A stretch of DNA of 63,182 nucleotides from Acetobacteraceae bacterium (GTDB lineage Bacteria; Pseudomonadota; Alphaproteobacteria; Acetobacterales; Acetobacteraceae). Each line of letters starts with the position of its first letter. The first letter of the stretch is position 1. A program made the position numbers and the translations under genes. Positions 36,378 to 47,763 of this stretch are shown piece after piece. A model generated the notes under the pieces. That model was not told the DNA's origin, ran no database searches, and saw nothing but the letters and a program-made list of their open reading frames with translations. The stretch is from NCBI GenBank assembly GCA_003164135.1, contig PLSD01000127.1, positions 1 to 63,182 on the forward strand, in the 5' to 3' direction.

Positions 36378-37891
36378 AAAACCCGCATCACCTGCCCCAC
36401 CGCATCCCCCGCCGCATCCACGCGTACCCAGTCCACCACCCCATCCAAAACCTGCCCCCGCATCACGGCAACATCCGCATCCGAGGCATCCCCCCGCCGC
36501 CCCGCCAACCGCGCTTCCAGCACCCCCACCGGCGCCTCCAGCCAAACCCCAAAAAACCCCACCCCCGCCCACACCGCCAAACCCTGAGCCGCCTCCCGCA
36601 CCGCCGCCGCCAGAAACGTCGCATCCAGCACCACCACATACCCCGCCGCCAGCACCGCCGCCGCCTGCTCCCACATCGCCGCATAAACCCGCGCGCTAAC
36701 GGCAGACTCATAGGCTGAAACGGGCAACTTAACCTCCGGCGCCACGCCAAAAATCCGCTTGCGCAACACGTCCGAGCGAACCACCCTTGCCCCCGGCGCC
36801 ACCCCCAACCCCGCCGCAAGCGCCGCCGCCACGGTCGATTTCCCCGTACCACTCACCCCGCCAACCGCCACCAAAAACGGCACTTGCGGCTTCAAAACCT
36901 CCCCCGCCAGCACCAAATATGCCCGCGCCGCCGTCAACGTCTGCTCCACCAAAGTCTTACGATACTGCGCCACCAGCACATGCGCCCTCACCGCCGCCCG
37001 CACGGAAATAAACAACGGCAGCAACGCCATGCCGCCCCAATCCCCGGTGCGGTCCAAATACCGGTTGCACACCGCATTCGCCGCCCCCGCCATCCCCCGA
37101 TGCAATAAATCCATCAGCAAAAACGCCAGATCATACAGCACGTCGATGCAGGAAAATTCCTCGCTAAACTCAATGCAATCAAACAACAGCGGTTTGCCTT
37201 CCACCAGGCAGATATTGCGTAAATGCAAATCCCCATGGCACCGCCTTACCCGCCCGCCTGCCTTTCGGGCCTCCAGCAACGGCGCCACCTTCTCCAGCGC
37301 CGCCAACGAAGCATCACTCACCGCTTGCGCCAAATCACGCTCCAGCAACGGCGCCGCTTCCAACAAATTTTGCTTATTCCCGGCAATCACCGCCCGCATC
37401 GCCGCCGCACCGCCAAACCCCGGCACCACCTCTGCCGCATCATGAAACGCCGCAATCTTATCCGTGACCTCGCGCAACAATTCTGCCGTCAGTCCACCCC
37501 TCTCCGCCAGCCGGTCCAGCAAATCCTCTTGCGCAAACCTGCGCATTTCCACCACAAAATCCACCGCCTCACCTGCGCCATCAAACGCCAGCGCCCCATC
37601 CGCCTCGCGCGTAACCGCCCGCACCCGCAGGTAAATCTCCGGCGCCGTCCGCCGGTTAAGCTCCAGCTCCACCCTGCAATATTTCTCACGCAAGTCCGCC
37701 GTGGAATAATCAACATAGGAAAATCGCACCGCGCGTTTCAGCTTATACGCACGCTCCCCCACCAGAAACACAATCGAAATATGCGTCTCAATCCGCTCAA
37801 CCGGGACGCCCGGTGCGGCCGCCACACCCAGCGCGCCGTAACTCGCCCCATCACTTAAAAACCCAACAACCCCGGCCGGCGCCTCAGCCAT
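36338..37891 (-). CDS. Two-domain kinase: aminoglycoside-phosphotransferase-like plus P-loop kinase
   Basis: A 517-aa fusion. The N-terminal half (to about 330) resembles the COG2187 phosphotransferase domain: [25 protein letters not shown] is the catalytic loop and Asp. The C-terminal half is an AAA-like kinase (COG0645) with Walker [16 protein letters not shown]. This fused architecture is common in Alphaproteobacteria; the substrate is unknown. The start overlaps the ftsH stop by 8 bp. The last residues, [11 protein letters not shown], are encoded by the parS element, so the natural C-terminus may have been replaced. Confidence 0.8.
   Translation of the reverse strand: MAEAPAGVVGFLSDGASYGALGVAAAPGVPVERIETHISIVFLVGERAYKLKRAVRFSYVDYSTADLREKYCRVELELNRRTAPEIYLRVRAVTREADGALAFDGAGEAVDFVVEMRRFAQEDLLDRLAERGGLTAELLREVTDKIAAFHDAAEVVPGFGGAAAMRAVIAGNKQNLLEAAPLLERDLAQAVSDASLAALEKVAPLLEARKAGGRVRRCHGDLHLRNICLVEGKPLLFDCIEFSEEFSCIDVLYDLAFLLMDLLHRGMAGAANAVCNRYLDRTGDWGGMALLPLFISVRAAVRAHVLVAQYRKTLVEQTLTAARAYLVLAGEVLKPQVPFLVAVGGVSGTGKSTVAAALAAGLGVAPGARVVRSDVLRKRIFGVAPEVKLPVSAYESAVSARVYAAMWEQAAAVLAAGYVVVLDATFLAAAVREAAQGLAVWAGVGFFGVWLEAPVGVLEARLAGRRGDASDADVAVMRGQVLDGVVDWVRVDAAGDAVGQVMRVLGVSRETLVKKLL
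36359..36374. promoter_or_regulatory. parS: parS (ParB-binding) site 1
   Basis: TGTTTCACGTGAAACA is an exact 16-bp match to the bacterial parS consensus, a perfect palindrome. ParB loads here to segregate the origin region. It lies inside the last codons of the kinase gene, where it encodes VSRET. Confidence 0.9.
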
Positions 37892-39722
37892 TGCCTTCCC
37901 GCCACGGCTTCACCTTCGCCGCCAGCACATCCAGCGCCGGACCGGCCAGGCTTTCCGCCGCCAGCAACTGCTCCGCCGACTCCCGCAACAACCCCGTATT
38001 TTCCTTCAATATCGCCTTCGCCCGGCCGAATGCCGTATCCACCAGCCCGCGGATCGCCGCATCAATCGCCGCCGCCGTCGCTTCGCTATACTGCCGCGGC
38101 CGCCAGTCCATGCCGCCATTGCCCAGCAAATGCGACTGCTCCGGCTCAAACGTCACCTGGCCCAGCGTCGCATCCATGCCAAACCGCACCACCATGGAGC
38201 GCGCAATTTCCGTCGCCCGCATCAAATCATCCGCCGCCCCGGTGGAAACATCCGGGAACAACAACGTCTCCGCCGCCCGCCCGCCCATCAGCACCGTCAT
38301 GCGGTTCAGCAACTCCGCGCGCCCCATCAAAAACCGATCCTCCACCGGCCGCTGCATGGTGTAGCCCAGTGCCGCAATGCCATGTGGAATAATCGAAATC
38401 TTCTGCACCTTATCAACATCCGGCAGCGCCATCGCCACCAGCGCATGGCCCATTTCATGATGCGCCACCACCGCACGTTCCTTAGGCGCCAGCAGCCGGT
38501 TATGCTTCTCCAACCCGGCCACAATCCGTTCCACCGCCTGGTTGAAATCCTCCAGCGTCACCGCCTCCGCATTACGCCGCGTCGCCAACAGTGCCGCCTC
38601 GTTCACCAGATTCGCCAAATCCGCGCCGGTGAATCCCGGCGTCATCGCGGCAATCTCCTCAAGGGACACATCAGCCTCCAGCTTCACCTTCTGGATATGC
38701 AACTTCAAAATATCCACCCGCCCCTTGCGGTCCGGCCGATCCACCAGCACCTGCCGGTCGAACCGCCCCGCCCGCAGCAACGCCGGGTCCAGAATCTCCG
38801 GCCGGTTGGTCGCCGCCAGCAGCACCACACCGCTGGAAGGATCAAACCCATCCATCTCCGCCAGCAACTGGTTGAGTGTCTGCTCTTTCTCATCATTGCT
38901 GCCGCCCGGCATCATGCCGTTACGCGCGCGCCCCAGTGAATCCAGCTCATCAATAAAAATAATCGCCGGCGCCTGCTGCCGAGCCTGCACGAACAAATCA
39001 CGCACCCGCGCCGCACCCACACCCACGAATAATTCCACAAACTCCGACCCCGAGATGGAAAAAAACGCCACCCCCGCCTCCCCCGCCACGGCCCGCGCCA
39101 GCAGGGTCTTGCCCGTCCCCGGCGGCCCCACCAACAGCACACCCTTGGGCACATGCGCCCCCAACCGCCCATAGGCCGCGGGGTTTTTCAAAAAATCCAC
39201 AACCTCCTTCAACTCCGCCTTGGCCTCGTCCACTCCCGCGACATCCTTAAAGCGCACCGGCACCGCGCTTTCCGCGTAAACCCGCGCCTTGCTCTTACCC
39301 ACGGCCAGCATTCCCCCCGCCCCACCCATGCGGTTGCCCAGCAGCACGAACCACAGCAGCCCAAAAAACAGCAGCGGCGCCAGCCACCCCAGCGCCACGG
39401 AAAACCATCCCGGCGCCGGCTCCCCGGCAAACGTGACTTTTGATTTCGCCAAATCCTGCGCCAGTGCGGGGTCCACCCGGTCAGTGGTAAACTTGTCCGG
39501 CTGCCCGGCTGGCGCGTTCTTCAGCGTCCCGGTAATCGCACTGGTACCCACCACCAAATTATCCACCTGCCCCGCCTGCAGCAGCGTCTCAAACTGGCTA
39601 TAGGGGATAGATTTAACTTTTGGCGCATTTTGCTGGTTAAGCGCCGAGAAGATCAGCAGGGGTATAAACAGCGCCAGCCAGATCAGCCCGGAACGCCATA
39701 ATGGTTCACTCTTCTTCGCCAC
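37884..39722 (-). CDS. ftsH: ATP-dependent zinc metalloprotease FtsH
   Basis: A membrane AAA+ protease of 612 aa. Two TM helices near the N-terminus flank the periplasmic FtsH_ext domain. The AAA module has Walker [16 protein letters not shown], the pore FVGVGA and an SRH region. The zinc site is HHEMGH, with M where most FtsH have A. The start is GTG 39722, with GGGAGGG five bases upstream. It may be a second, stress-linked FtsH, as it lies in the same transcript direction after the CBS gene near an FNR-like box. Confidence 0.92.
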   Translation of the reverse strand: MAKKSEPLWRSGLIWLALFIPLLIFSALNQQNAPKVKSIPYSQFETLLQAGQVDNLVVGTSAITGTLKNAPAGQPDKFTTDRVDPALAQDLAKSKVTFAGEPAPGWFSVALGWLAPLLFFGLLWFVLLGNRMGGAGGMLAVGKSKARVYAESAVPVRFKDVAGVDEAKAELKEVVDFLKNPAAYGRLGAHVPKGVLLVGPPGTGKTLLARAVAGEAGVAFFSISGSEFVELFVGVGAARVRDLFVQARQQAPAIIFIDELDSLGRARNGMMPGGSNDEKEQTLNQLLAEMDGFDPSSGVVLLAATNRPEILDPALLRAGRFDRQVLVDRPDRKGRVDILKLHIQKVKLEADVSLEEIAAMTPGFTGADLANLVNEAALLATRRNAEAVTLEDFNQAVERIVAGLEKHNRLLAPKERAVVAHHEMGHALVAMALPDVDKVQKISIIPHGIAALGYTMQRPVEDRFLMGRAELLNRMTVLMGGRAAETLLFPDVSTGAADDLMRATEIARSMVVRFGMDATLGQVTFEPEQSHLLGNGGMDWRPRQYSEATAAAIDAAIRGLVDTAFGRAKAILKENTGLLRESAEQLLAAESLAGPALDVLAAKVKPWREGNG

Positions 39723-39809
39723 GGCAACCCTCCCGGATTCCGGTCATTCAAGACCTCATATCCTTGAGTGTATGCCCGCAAAACCGTTATGGAAACAGCC
39801 TGATCCGGC

Positions 39810-40283
39810 TCAAACCTTGCGGGCCAGCGTACGCACGATATCCGCGCGGCTGACAATGCCGACAACCCGCCCTTTGCGCACCACCGGCACCCGCTTGATC
39901 CGGCGTTGCGTCAGCAAATCGGCAATTTCGTCAATACTGGCATCCTCCGTCACCGTCACCACATCGCGGGTCATCAGATCCGTTGCCCGGCGATTGTCCA
40001 CCCTTATATAATCAAGAAATTCCGGCGCCAATTCATCGCCTTCCGCCAGAATATCCAGCCACCAAGCGCGGCGCATGGCATTGCGCAAGCCGAACGAGCG
40101 CATCAGATCGCCCTCGCTTACCATGCCCAGCAATTTGCCTGTGGCATCCACTACCGGTACCGCACTTATGTCGTGCTCATTCAACTTTGCAGCGATCGCC
40201 GCCGCGGTATCGGTTGGGCTAACCGTAATCACGTCGCGCGACATAATCGCGGCGGCCGTCACCGCCAATGTTACCTGCGCCAA
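39810..40283 (-). CDS. CBS-pair protein (hypoxia-response-like)
   Basis: About 157 aa with two CBS motifs: IMSRDVITVSPTDTAAAIAAKLNE...AVPVVDATGKLLGMVSEGDLMR and DLMTRDVVTVTEDASIDEIADLL...RVPVVRKGRVVGIVSRADIVR. CBS pairs bind adenosine nucleotides. The start is a TTG at 40283, preceded by GGAGG at good distance. An ATG at 40244 is internal. An FNR-like box is 54 bp upstream. Confidence 0.85.
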   Translation of the reverse strand: MAQVTLAVTAAAIMSRDVITVSPTDTAAAIAAKLNEHDISAVPVVDATGKLLGMVSEGDLMRSFGLRNAMRRAWWLDILAEGDELAPEFLDYIRVDNRRATDLMTRDVVTVTEDASIDEIADLLTQRRIKRVPVVRKGRVVGIVSRADIVRTLARKV

Positions 40284-40336
40284 TTCCGTTCCTCCACTTC
40301 TGGAGGGTAAAATCAAACTAACACGGCGCAGGTGCA

Positions 40337-40350
40337 TTGATTTCGATCAA
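40337..40350. promoter_or_regulatory. FNR/ANR-like box in front of CBS-ftsH genes
   Basis: TTGATTTCGATCAA, a perfect TTGAT-N4-ATCAA site. It overlaps the last codons of arcC and lies 54 bp from the CBS gene start. The regulator is not in the window. Confidence 0.7.
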
Positions 40351-41348
40351 AAATGCTTCTCCGGCGGGATCTCCGTGATACCGCCATGCCTTGGCTGCTC
40401 GGGTTCCGGGTAATGAAAGCTGATCTTGCCTCCATTTGGCAAGATCAGCGTCCCGCGGCGGCCGGCAATAATGTCCGCCAGGTCGGACAATGCGCCAATG
40501 GCCGCCGACTGGCCTGTTTCCTGCACAAAAGCGCAAGCCGCTTCAACCTTGGGGCCCATCGACCCGGCACGAAAGCCCGCCGCATGCGCGATCATGTCCT
40601 TTGGCCCGGAGCTGGCGATGGCCCGCTGCTCCTTTCCGCCGTAATCCAGATAGACCCCGGCAACATCCGTCAGCATGATAAATAAATCCGCCTCGGCCTG
40701 CTTGGCCAGCAGGGCGCCGGTTAAATCCTTGTCGACCACCGCTTCCACCCCGGCAAGCTTACCATCCGCCCCGGCGCGCACCGGGATACCGCCGCCGCCG
40801 GCGCAGATCACCGTGACGCCCGTATTGATGAGCCGCTTGATGGACGCAATTTCCACAATACCAAGCGGCTTGGGCGAGGCCACAACGCGCCGCCAGCCAT
40901 GGCCATCCTTAACCATGGGCCACTGGTGCTCCGTGGCCAAACCCCGCGCGATGGCTTCCTCGTAAACCGGCCCAATCGGCTTCGTGGGCGCGGCAAAGGC
41001 CGGATCGTTTGCATCCACCAGGGTCTGCGTCACCACAGTTACCACCGCCGCCCCTTCCGGCAGCGCATTGCGCAGGGCTAGCTCCAGCTCATAACCAATC
41101 CAGCCCTCGCTTTCCGCCCCCAGCACGTCCAATGGCAGCATGCTTTCCTGCGGGCCGGCCAGGGATTGCAGCGCCAGCAACCCTACCTGCGGACCGTTAC
41201 CATGAGTGATGACGAGATGGTGGCCCGCGTAAATCGCATCAGCCAGCGAACGCGCCGCACCGGCAATCGCTTTCTGCTGATTTTCCATGGATAGAGGCTC
41301 ACCCTTGCGAAGCAGAGCATTGCCCCCAAGCGCCACGACAATTCGCAT
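40347..41348 (-). CDS. arcC: Carbamate kinase
   Basis: The last enzyme of the arginine deiminase pathway: carbamoyl phosphate plus ADP yields ATP, CO2 and ammonia. The 333-aa sequence has VALGGNALLRKGEP, ITHGNGPQVG, AGGGGIPV and ALSDLADIIAGRRGTLI. It lies 5 bp after arcB. A cytosolic dimer that makes ATP without respiration. Confidence 0.95.
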   Translation of the reverse strand: MRIVVALGGNALLRKGEPLSMENQQKAIAGAARSLADAIYAGHHLVITHGNGPQVGLLALQSLAGPQESMLPLDVLGAESEGWIGYELELALRNALPEGAAVVTVVTQTLVDANDPAFAAPTKPIGPVYEEAIARGLATEHQWPMVKDGHGWRRVVASPKPLGIVEIASIKRLINTGVTVICAGGGGIPVRAGADGKLAGVEAVVDKDLTGALLAKQAEADLFIMLTDVAGVYLDYGGKEQRAIASSGPKDMIAHAAGFRAGSMGPKVEAACAFVQETGQSAAIGALSDLADIIAGRRGTLILPNGGKISFHYPEPEQPRHGGITEIPPEKHF

Positions 41349-41353
41349 ATGCT

Positions 41354-42352
41354 TTATCCTAACGTGGCGATCAAGATCGCCTTGATAGTATGCATCCGGT
41401 TTTCCGCCTGATCAAATACGACGGATGCCGGCGACTCAAACACTTCGTCGCTCACCTCCATCGCCGAGACACCATAGCGAGTTTCAATATCCTTACCCAT
41501 TTTCGTTTCCGCATTATGAAACGACGGCAGGCAATGCATGAACTTTGTAAATGGATTTCCGGTGGCAGCCATCAGGGCCGCATTCACCTGATACGGGCGC
41601 AGCAGCTCAATCCGTTCGCCCCAGCGCGCCGGGTCCTCACCCATCGAGAGCCAGACGTCGGTATAAATGAAATCCGTCCCTTTAACCGCGGCAACGGCAT
41701 CGGCTTCGAACTTGATGCTGGCGCCATTCGTTTTGGCGATCTGATCGACATGCAATCTGAAAGCCTCATCGGGCCATAACTCCTCCGGCGCGCCAATGGT
41801 AAAGTGCATGCCGATTTTGGCGGCGCCCACCGCCAGGGACCGCGCCATATTGTTGCGCCCGTCACCCATGAAGGCAAAACGAATATCCGACAGATGCTTA
41901 TGCGTGAATTCCCGCATGGTCATGAAATCCGCCAAAATCTGCGTCGGATGCGACTCATCGGTCAAGCCGTTGTAAACCGGCACCCCGGCGTAACGGGCAA
42001 GCACTTCAACGTCCGCTTGCGCAAAGCCACGGAATTCAATCGCATCATACATCCGCCCCAGCACGCGCGCCGTGTCCTTCACGGTTTCCGACTGGCCAAT
42101 ATGGCTACCGCTTGGCCCCATGTAGGTGACATGCGCACCCTGGTCATATGCCGCCACCTCGAAGCCGCTGCGCGTACGGGTTGAATCCTTCTCAAAAATT
42201 AGCACAATATTCTTGCCCGATAACCGTGGACGTTCAAGACCGCCTCGCTTGGCGGCCTTCAACTCCTTCGCGATATCCAACAATAAACGCAATTCGGCCG
42301 GCGTAAAATCTTCCAGCGCCAAAACGCTCCGCCCACGCAAATTAATTGGCAT
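41354..42352 (-). CDS. arcB: Ornithine carbamoyltransferase, catabolic
   Basis: Phosphorolyses citrulline to ornithine and carbamoyl phosphate in this context. The 332-aa sequence has the carbamoyl-phosphate loop [20 protein letters not shown] and the ornithine motif FMHCLPSFH; the C-terminal loop is [17 protein letters not shown]. The FMHCLPSFH form, with F for A, is typical of the catabolic or ArcB clade. Placement between arcA and arcC fixes the role. Confidence 0.93.
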   Translation of the reverse strand: MPINLRGRSVLALEDFTPAELRLLLDIAKELKAAKRGGLERPRLSGKNIVLIFEKDSTRTRSGFEVAAYDQGAHVTYMGPSGSHIGQSETVKDTARVLGRMYDAIEFRGFAQADVEVLARYAGVPVYNGLTDESHPTQILADFMTMREFTHKHLSDIRFAFMGDGRNNMARSLAVGAAKIGMHFTIGAPEELWPDEAFRLHVDQIAKTNGASIKFEADAVAAVKGTDFIYTDVWLSMGEDPARWGERIELLRPYQVNAALMAATGNPFTKFMHCLPSFHNAETKMGKDIETRYGVSAMEVSDEVFESPASVVFDQAENRMHTIKAILIATLG

Positions 42353-42465
42353 ACCAAAGCCCTCCGCTGGAATAAACCAGTAGTTGAATCACGCGATCAC
42401 TCACTCAACACCAAAGTTATTCATTGTTAAATTATTATAGCCAATTCGTACAAAAAATGCTCGCG

Positions 42466-43692
42466 CTATATTGCGTCACGGCTAAGCGGGCAACTCATGC
42501 AATGTCCGCCGCCGCGGCCGCGGCCGAGCTCTGATCCATCGATGGTAATTACCTCGATACCTGCTTTACGCAACAGCGTATTGGTATAAACATTACGGTC
42601 ATAACCAATCACTACGCCAGGCGCCACGGCCAGCACGTTATTGCCGTCGTCCCATTGCTCCCGCTCGGCCTCGAAGGAATCTCCGCCGGTCGGAATCCGA
42701 CGCAGATGCTTCAGGCCAAGCGCCCTGGCCACGACATCCACAAAATTTCCACTCTCCGCCACTACGCGCAGCCCCTCGCCCGTATCCGCCGGATAGAGTG
42801 AAAACGCCTTCATATGATCCACGACATCGGGAAAAATCGTTACCAGATCGCGGTCACAGAACGAAAATACCGTATCCAAATGCATGCTGCCACGCTCACG
42901 CGGCATCAGCCCGGCAATCACGCGTTCCGCGGCACCATGGCGGAACAGCCGGCTGGCGTATTCGGTCACCGCCTGTGGCGTACTGCGCTCGCCCATGCCG
43001 ATCAGCACCACGCCATTGCCGACAGGCATCACATCGCCACCTTCAAGGCTCAAGCCGCCCAGGTGCTCCTCGGAGGCATCCACGTAGCGCAGGAAACTCT
43101 CGTTGGCGAAGCGTGGATGGAAGCGGTAAACTGCCGCCAGGTTCACCGCTTCCAGCCGCCGCGCCGGCCAGTACATGGGGTTGATGAACACGCCCTCGCC
43201 AACCCAGCACGAGCTGTCTCGCGTGAAGAGATGGTTTGGTAATGGCGGCAGAATGAATTCATGTTCGGCACGCGTGAGTGCGAATAATCCCTTTGGTACA
43301 AAGGGGAGTTCGCCGCGCGCGATGCCGCCCACCAGATACATGGCGAGCTGCGCCACCGGCAATTCCTCCAGCCAGGCGCGCACCTCACCGGAAGTGCCAT
43401 GGCCTAGATTTGTCACATCAACACGGTGGTCCAGCAGCCAGGCTCGCGCGGTGTCATCGGCGAGTGTCTCGGCCAGCAGGGCGCCAAATTCATGCACCAC
43501 GATGTTGCGATCACGCAGCGTGTCAACAAACGCATCGTGCTCCTGCCTCGCCTTTTTTACCCAGATCACATCGTCGAACAACAGCTCGTGGCAATTGCCC
43601 GGCGTCAAACGGGTTATGCTCAGATCCGGCCGGTGCACCAGCACCTCCCGTAGAACACCTACTTCGGAATACACACCAAGCTTCGGACTCAT
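42466..43692 (-). CDS. arcA: Arginine deiminase
   Basis: Hydrolyses arginine to citrulline and ammonia, which raises pH. About 408 aa, beginning [22 protein letters not shown]. The catalytic Cys is in the C-terminal [12 protein letters not shown], and [18 protein letters not shown] is the substrate region. The start ATG 43692 has AGGAG nearby; the frame extends upstream without homology. It lies 10 bp after the decarboxylase gene. Confidence 0.95.
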   Translation of the reverse strand: MSPKLGVYSEVGVLREVLVHRPDLSITRLTPGNCHELLFDDVIWVKKARQEHDAFVDTLRDRNIVVHEFGALLAETLADDTARAWLLDHRVDVTNLGHGTSGEVRAWLEELPVAQLAMYLVGGIARGELPFVPKGLFALTRAEHEFILPPLPNHLFTRDSSCWVGEGVFINPMYWPARRLEAVNLAAVYRFHPRFANESFLRYVDASEEHLGGLSLEGGDVMPVGNGVVLIGMGERSTPQAVTEYASRLFRHGAAERVIAGLMPRERGSMHLDTVFSFCDRDLVTIFPDVVDHMKAFSLYPADTGEGLRVVAESGNFVDVVARALGLKHLRRIPTGGDSFEAEREQWDDGNNVLAVAPGVVIGYDRNVYTNTLLRKAGIEVITIDGSELGRGRGGGHCMSCPLSRDAI

Positions 43693-43702
43693 TATCATTC
43701 TC

Positions 43703-46066
43703 CTAATTGCCTTGTGTCTCGTCAACGACATAGGTGTAGAGGCGTACCTGCCCATCTTCACTCGTCTCGCGGTAAACACCCTGGATTTCACAATCGAACC
43801 CTGGAAATAGGTTAGCCGCCTGCTCGAACATAAGCAGGTAATCCAACATCGGCTGTGCGCGTTCATCGTAACGCTCACCGGGGATAATGACACCGATACC
43901 CGGCGGATAGACGAGCGCCAGCGTGGCCGCGATACGGTTTTTGATTTTACTAAGGGGCAAATATTCAATCTCGTTACGGAGGAATTTCTGCGTCGCCGCT
44001 TGAGGGCTCAAAGCGATGGCAGGGAAATGCTCGGCACGAAACTGCGCGCGCTGCAACTCCGCCACGCGGTGCGTGCGGTAAAAACTGTGCATATCCTGGC
44101 ACAAATCATAGAGCCCTACATCAGCGTAGCGTTTCCCATAGCGCGCGGTGAAAGCCGGGATGACCTCCCGCAAAGCGGCGTTGGCATCATGCAGTTTCTT
44201 AAAACTAACTAGCGCACTCAACAGTGTCCCCGCCTTGCCTGCCTCCATCCCCGGCGTGAGTAGAAACAGGATGCTGTTGAGATCGTTTTTTTCGGGCACA
44301 ATTTTATTCTCGCGCAGATACTCCGCGAGGATCGCTGCGGGAATGCCATGCTCCTCATACTCCCCGGTTGTACGGCGAATGCCCGGCGTTAGCAGCGTCA
44401 GCTTGTTCGGGTCCGTCATCGCATAACCTGGTACGGTGTGCGTAAATCCGTGCCAGCTTGCACCCGGCGTCAGTTCCCAGCAGCTCTGTTCGCTCGCCAA
44501 GCGGTCGGTCGGCACACTCTCCCAGCGCAGCAACTGACGTGCGCCATGCTTGTCCTCGAACTCGACAAAATCCGGTACGAACGGGTCAAAGAACCATGCC
44601 TTCGCCGGCGTCTTCGCGCCAGATGCGAACTCTTGTCCCAGCGCGCGGATTTCCTTTCGTAGTTCGATACCCATGCGAATGGTATCATCCCACATCACTT
44701 CACCAGCGCGGCCTTTCATCATCTGGGCACCAACATCGAGCGAGGCGAACAGAGGATAGAACGGGGAAGTTGAAGCATGCAGCATGAAAGAGTCGTTGAA
44801 GCGCTGGTGCGGTATGTGCCGCTTCTGCGCTTTGGCGTGGGAGTCCTTAACGTGAATCTGCGACGCCTGAGAAAATCCGGCCAGTTGCTTGTGGGTGGAT
44901 TGCGTGGCGATAATGCCAGCGTCGTCGGGTCCGAGGCTCTCCAGCCCCATGGCATAATGTCCGTGGAACAGAGGATGGAACTTCATGAAACCAGCCCAGG
45001 CTTCATCGAACAGAATATAATCGCACAGCGGGCTAAGTTTATTATAAATCATCCGTGCATCGTAGATTGTACCGTCATAGCTGCACTGTTCGATGATGGC
45101 GACACGGAACGGTTTTTTGCGCTGCCATGCTTGCGTATCCGTTATCAGTGGATGCGATTTTATCTTCTCGCGGATGGCATTTTCATCCAGCGCGGCGTAG
45201 TCAATCGGCCCGATCAACCCGCAGCTGTTACGGTCCGTCTCCAGATATACTGGAATGCCGCCCGCCAGCACCAACGCGCCATGGTGGTTGGATTTATGGT
45301 TGTTGCGGTCGAACAGCACCAGATCACCCTGCGCGACGATGGCGCCGAGTGCTACTTTGTTGGAGGTCGAAGTGCCGTTCAACACGAAATAAGTCCGCTC
45401 GGCGCCAAAAATTTTCGCTGCTGCCTTTTGTGCCGCTGCCGCCGGGCCTTCGTGGATCAGCAGATCGCCCAGTTCCACCACGGAATTATCGAGATCGCTG
45501 CGGAACACGGCTTCGCCGAGATGTTCAACGAACAAGCGGCCGACCGGGCTTTTCCAGTAGAAAATACCGCCATTATGGCCAGGGCAGGTCCACATCTGGT
45601 TGCCGGCGTCGGCGTAATCGAGCATGGCGCCAAAGAACGGCGTCTTCAATGTTTCCGCATAGATTTTTACATGACTGCTCAGGTTTTTGGCAACGAAGTC
45701 CGGCATATCCTCGGCGACAAATACGCAACCCGTAATAAAATCCAGAATTTCAACCGGTATATCCTGCAATAATTGTTGACCGACCAGAAGAAAAACCGGG
45801 GCCTCCACGCCGCGCGCGCGTAGCTGATGGACCAGTTGGACGATGCCGTTTTGCCATTCGCCATAACCCCATTCCAGTAAGAGACAGCCAAGCGCGGCGT
45901 CGGTGTGAATTACTGTACCGGCGTCGCTAACTTCCGACGCCGGTACCACCACGTAGCCAAGTATTTTTAATTCATTTAAAATCGCCCGAAGATGTCTTGC
46001 CTCCTGCGTTTCCTCATGAAGGTTCTGACTGCAAACAAGCACGCGGAAACGCGTTTCAACAGACAT
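43703..46066 (-). CDS. Orn/Lys/Arg decarboxylase (PLP fold type I, acid-inducible class)
   Basis: About 787 aa. An N-terminal flavodoxin-like wing domain (1-150) precedes the PLP core with [11 protein letters not shown] (Schiff-base Lys), [10 protein letters not shown] and DEAWAGF. The C-terminal region has [16 protein letters not shown]. The class includes AdiA, SpeF and CadA, decarboxylases that consume a proton. Next to arcA-arcB-arcC and an arginine/ornithine-type antiporter, arginine or ornithine is the likely substrate; sequence alone does not settle which. Start 46066 (MSVETRF) has GGAG upstream; ATG 46087 is less likely. Confidence 0.88.
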   Translation of the reverse strand: MSVETRFRVLVCSQNLHEETQEARHLRAILNELKILGYVVVPASEVSDAGTVIHTDAALGCLLLEWGYGEWQNGIVQLVHQLRARGVEAPVFLLVGQQLLQDIPVEILDFITGCVFVAEDMPDFVAKNLSSHVKIYAETLKTPFFGAMLDYADAGNQMWTCPGHNGGIFYWKSPVGRLFVEHLGEAVFRSDLDNSVVELGDLLIHEGPAAAAQKAAAKIFGAERTYFVLNGTSTSNKVALGAIVAQGDLVLFDRNNHKSNHHGALVLAGGIPVYLETDRNSCGLIGPIDYAALDENAIREKIKSHPLITDTQAWQRKKPFRVAIIEQCSYDGTIYDARMIYNKLSPLCDYILFDEAWAGFMKFHPLFHGHYAMGLESLGPDDAGIIATQSTHKQLAGFSQASQIHVKDSHAKAQKRHIPHQRFNDSFMLHASTSPFYPLFASLDVGAQMMKGRAGEVMWDDTIRMGIELRKEIRALGQEFASGAKTPAKAWFFDPFVPDFVEFEDKHGARQLLRWESVPTDRLASEQSCWELTPGASWHGFTHTVPGYAMTDPNKLTLLTPGIRRTTGEYEEHGIPAAILAEYLRENKIVPEKNDLNSILFLLTPGMEAGKAGTLLSALVSFKKLHDANAALREVIPAFTARYGKRYADVGLYDLCQDMHSFYRTHRVAELQRAQFRAEHFPAIALSPQAATQKFLRNEIEYLPLSKIKNRIAATLALVYPPGIGVIIPGERYDERAQPMLDYLLMFEQAANLFPGFDCEIQGVYRETSEDGQVRLYTYVVDETQGN

Positions 46067-46089
46067 CTTAGAACTCCATATCTTCAAGA

Positions 46090-47571
46090 TCAGCTAATGC
46101 TAACAATACCTTTAGCGAACAGGACGATCGCAGCGATGGCCGCCACGCCAAGCAACCCGACGGCAATTTTTTCTGGAGTGGAGAAAATGACCTGACCCGG
46201 GTTATGCTCTTTTCTCGCGTACCAGAAGACCGGAATGCCTATCGAGAAGACGATGGTCGACATCAGCAGAAATTCGGGGCCAGCCGCGTAGAGCAGCCAG
46301 GCTGAATAAATTGTTGCCAACACGCCGGTGATGAGCGCGGTGTTCCGGCTTTCGGAATGTGTGGCGACATAGCCGGACTGCGCGGCATAGACCGTGAGGA
46401 ACAGCGAGCTGGCGAAATATGGCGGCAGGATCATCACGCCGCAAATATCAATCAACCATAGCCAGGCATTACTTGCGAACAGAACGACGAACAGCGTGAT
46501 CTGCATAACCACGCTGGAGACTAACAATGATGGCACGGCCGCATGGAACCGGTTTTCCGCAGCCAGAAATTTTGGAAACACACCACCTTTTGCGCCCTCG
46601 AAGGGAAGCTCCGCGGTCAGAATCGTCCAGGCCAGCCAGCAGCTTAATACCGCGATCAACAAGGATACATTGACAAATACCGCACCCCATTTGCCAACAA
46701 CGGATGACAAGACATAGGCGGAGGACGGATTGGCCAGCTTGGCGATATCACCCTGGTGCATGATGCCGAAGGGCAGGATCGAGAGCAGTGCGTACAACAA
46801 CGTGCAAACACCCAGGCCAATGAATGTTGCAGGCCCAACATCGGACATTTTACGCGCACGGTCGGAGACCACGACCGCGGCCTCGATGCCGATGAACACC
46901 CATAGTGTTACAAGCATCGTACTTTTTATCTGGGTGAACAGGCTACCGAGGTGGTTCTGCTGCCCCCAAATATCGAAAGTGAACTGCCCGCCGGTCATAA
47001 AGAATGCCATGACGATCAAGGCAAACCCGATGGTAACAATGTTGAGGAAGCTTGCCAGAACATTCAGCATCGCCGTGCGCTTTACGCCGGTCATCACAAT
47101 GCCGCACATCACCCAGACCAGAACGGAAGCGCCGATAATCGACGCCCAGTTCTGACCCTTCCCAAACACCGGGAAAAAATATCCCAGGATTTGCATAATC
47201 AACACCGCAAAGGCGACATTCCCAAAGGCAGCGCTCAACCAATAACCCCAAGCCATCTGGAACCCTGCAAATGGACCAAAACCTTCCTGGGCATAGGAAT
47301 ACATTCCGGCTTTCAGGTCAGGCCGTTTGTCCGAAAGAATACGAAAACTATTCGAGAGAAAATACATCCCGATGAATGTGATGATCCAGGCGATGAAAAT
47401 AGCCACGAGGCCCGCCCCGTTGGCCATGTTCTGCGGCAGGTTGAAGGCGCCGCCGCCAATCATTGAACCGACAACGACGCCCGAAAGTAAAATCACGCCG
47501 AGATTACGGCTCTCCGGCTGCTTGGTAACACCCTCTCCCGCTATGTTTGTTTTGGACAAAGTTTGACCCAC
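46090..47571 (-). CDS. arcD: Basic amino-acid antiporter (ArcD-like, APC family)
   Basis: A membrane antiporter of about 493 aa with roughly 12-13 helices. The N-terminal GSMIGGGAFNLPQNMANGAG is the substrate-binding unwound helix of APC transporters. It probably exchanges arginine for ornithine, or arginine/ornithine for the decarboxylated amine. The start is GTG 47571 because AAGGAGG lies six bases upstream; a further in-frame ATG at 47592 has no such site. It heads the arcD-decarboxylase-arcA-arcB-arcC series. Confidence 0.87.
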   Translation of the reverse strand: MGQTLSKTNIAGEGVTKQPESRNLGVILLSGVVVGSMIGGGAFNLPQNMANGAGLVAIFIAWIITFIGMYFLSNSFRILSDKRPDLKAGMYSYAQEGFGPFAGFQMAWGYWLSAAFGNVAFAVLIMQILGYFFPVFGKGQNWASIIGASVLVWVMCGIVMTGVKRTAMLNVLASFLNIVTIGFALIVMAFFMTGGQFTFDIWGQQNHLGSLFTQIKSTMLVTLWVFIGIEAAVVVSDRARKMSDVGPATFIGLGVCTLLYALLSILPFGIMHQGDIAKLANPSSAYVLSSVVGKWGAVFVNVSLLIAVLSCWLAWTILTAELPFEGAKGGVFPKFLAAENRFHAAVPSLLVSSVVMQITLFVVLFASNAWLWLIDICGVMILPPYFASSLFLTVYAAQSGYVATHSESRNTALITGVLATIYSAWLLYAAGPEFLLMSTIVFSIGIPVFWYARKEHNPGQVIFSTPEKIAVGLLGVAAIAAIVLFAKGIVSIS

Positions 47572-47631
47572 GATGACCCTCCTTGGCTGCATTATTCTTG
47601 CCTTGTTTCACAGAAAACCCTCTGACAGGCA

Positions 47632-47645
47632 TTGATTTCGATCAA
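47632..47645. promoter_or_regulatory. FNR/ANR-like box upstream of arcD
   Basis: TTGATTTCGATCAA, identical to the box at 40337-40350. Its centre is about 67 bp upstream of the arcD GTG, a fitting place for oxygen-limited activation of the arc operon. Confidence 0.75.
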
Positions 47646-47749
47646 TTCGGCGTACGTGCCGTAATGGGGATTCATATCACCGGAACGAAGCAGCGGGAAG
47701 AATATTTCATGACGCAGCGCAACAGAACGAGCGGCAATATAGGTTGAAT

Positions 47750-47763
47750 TTGATTGAAATCAA
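47750..47763. promoter_or_regulatory. Second FNR-like box in the arcD/Hsp20 gap
   Basis: TTGATTGAAATCAA matches TTGAT-N4-ATCAA exactly. It is about 195 bp before the Hsp20 frame and 180 bp from arcD, so it could serve either side. Confidence 0.65.
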
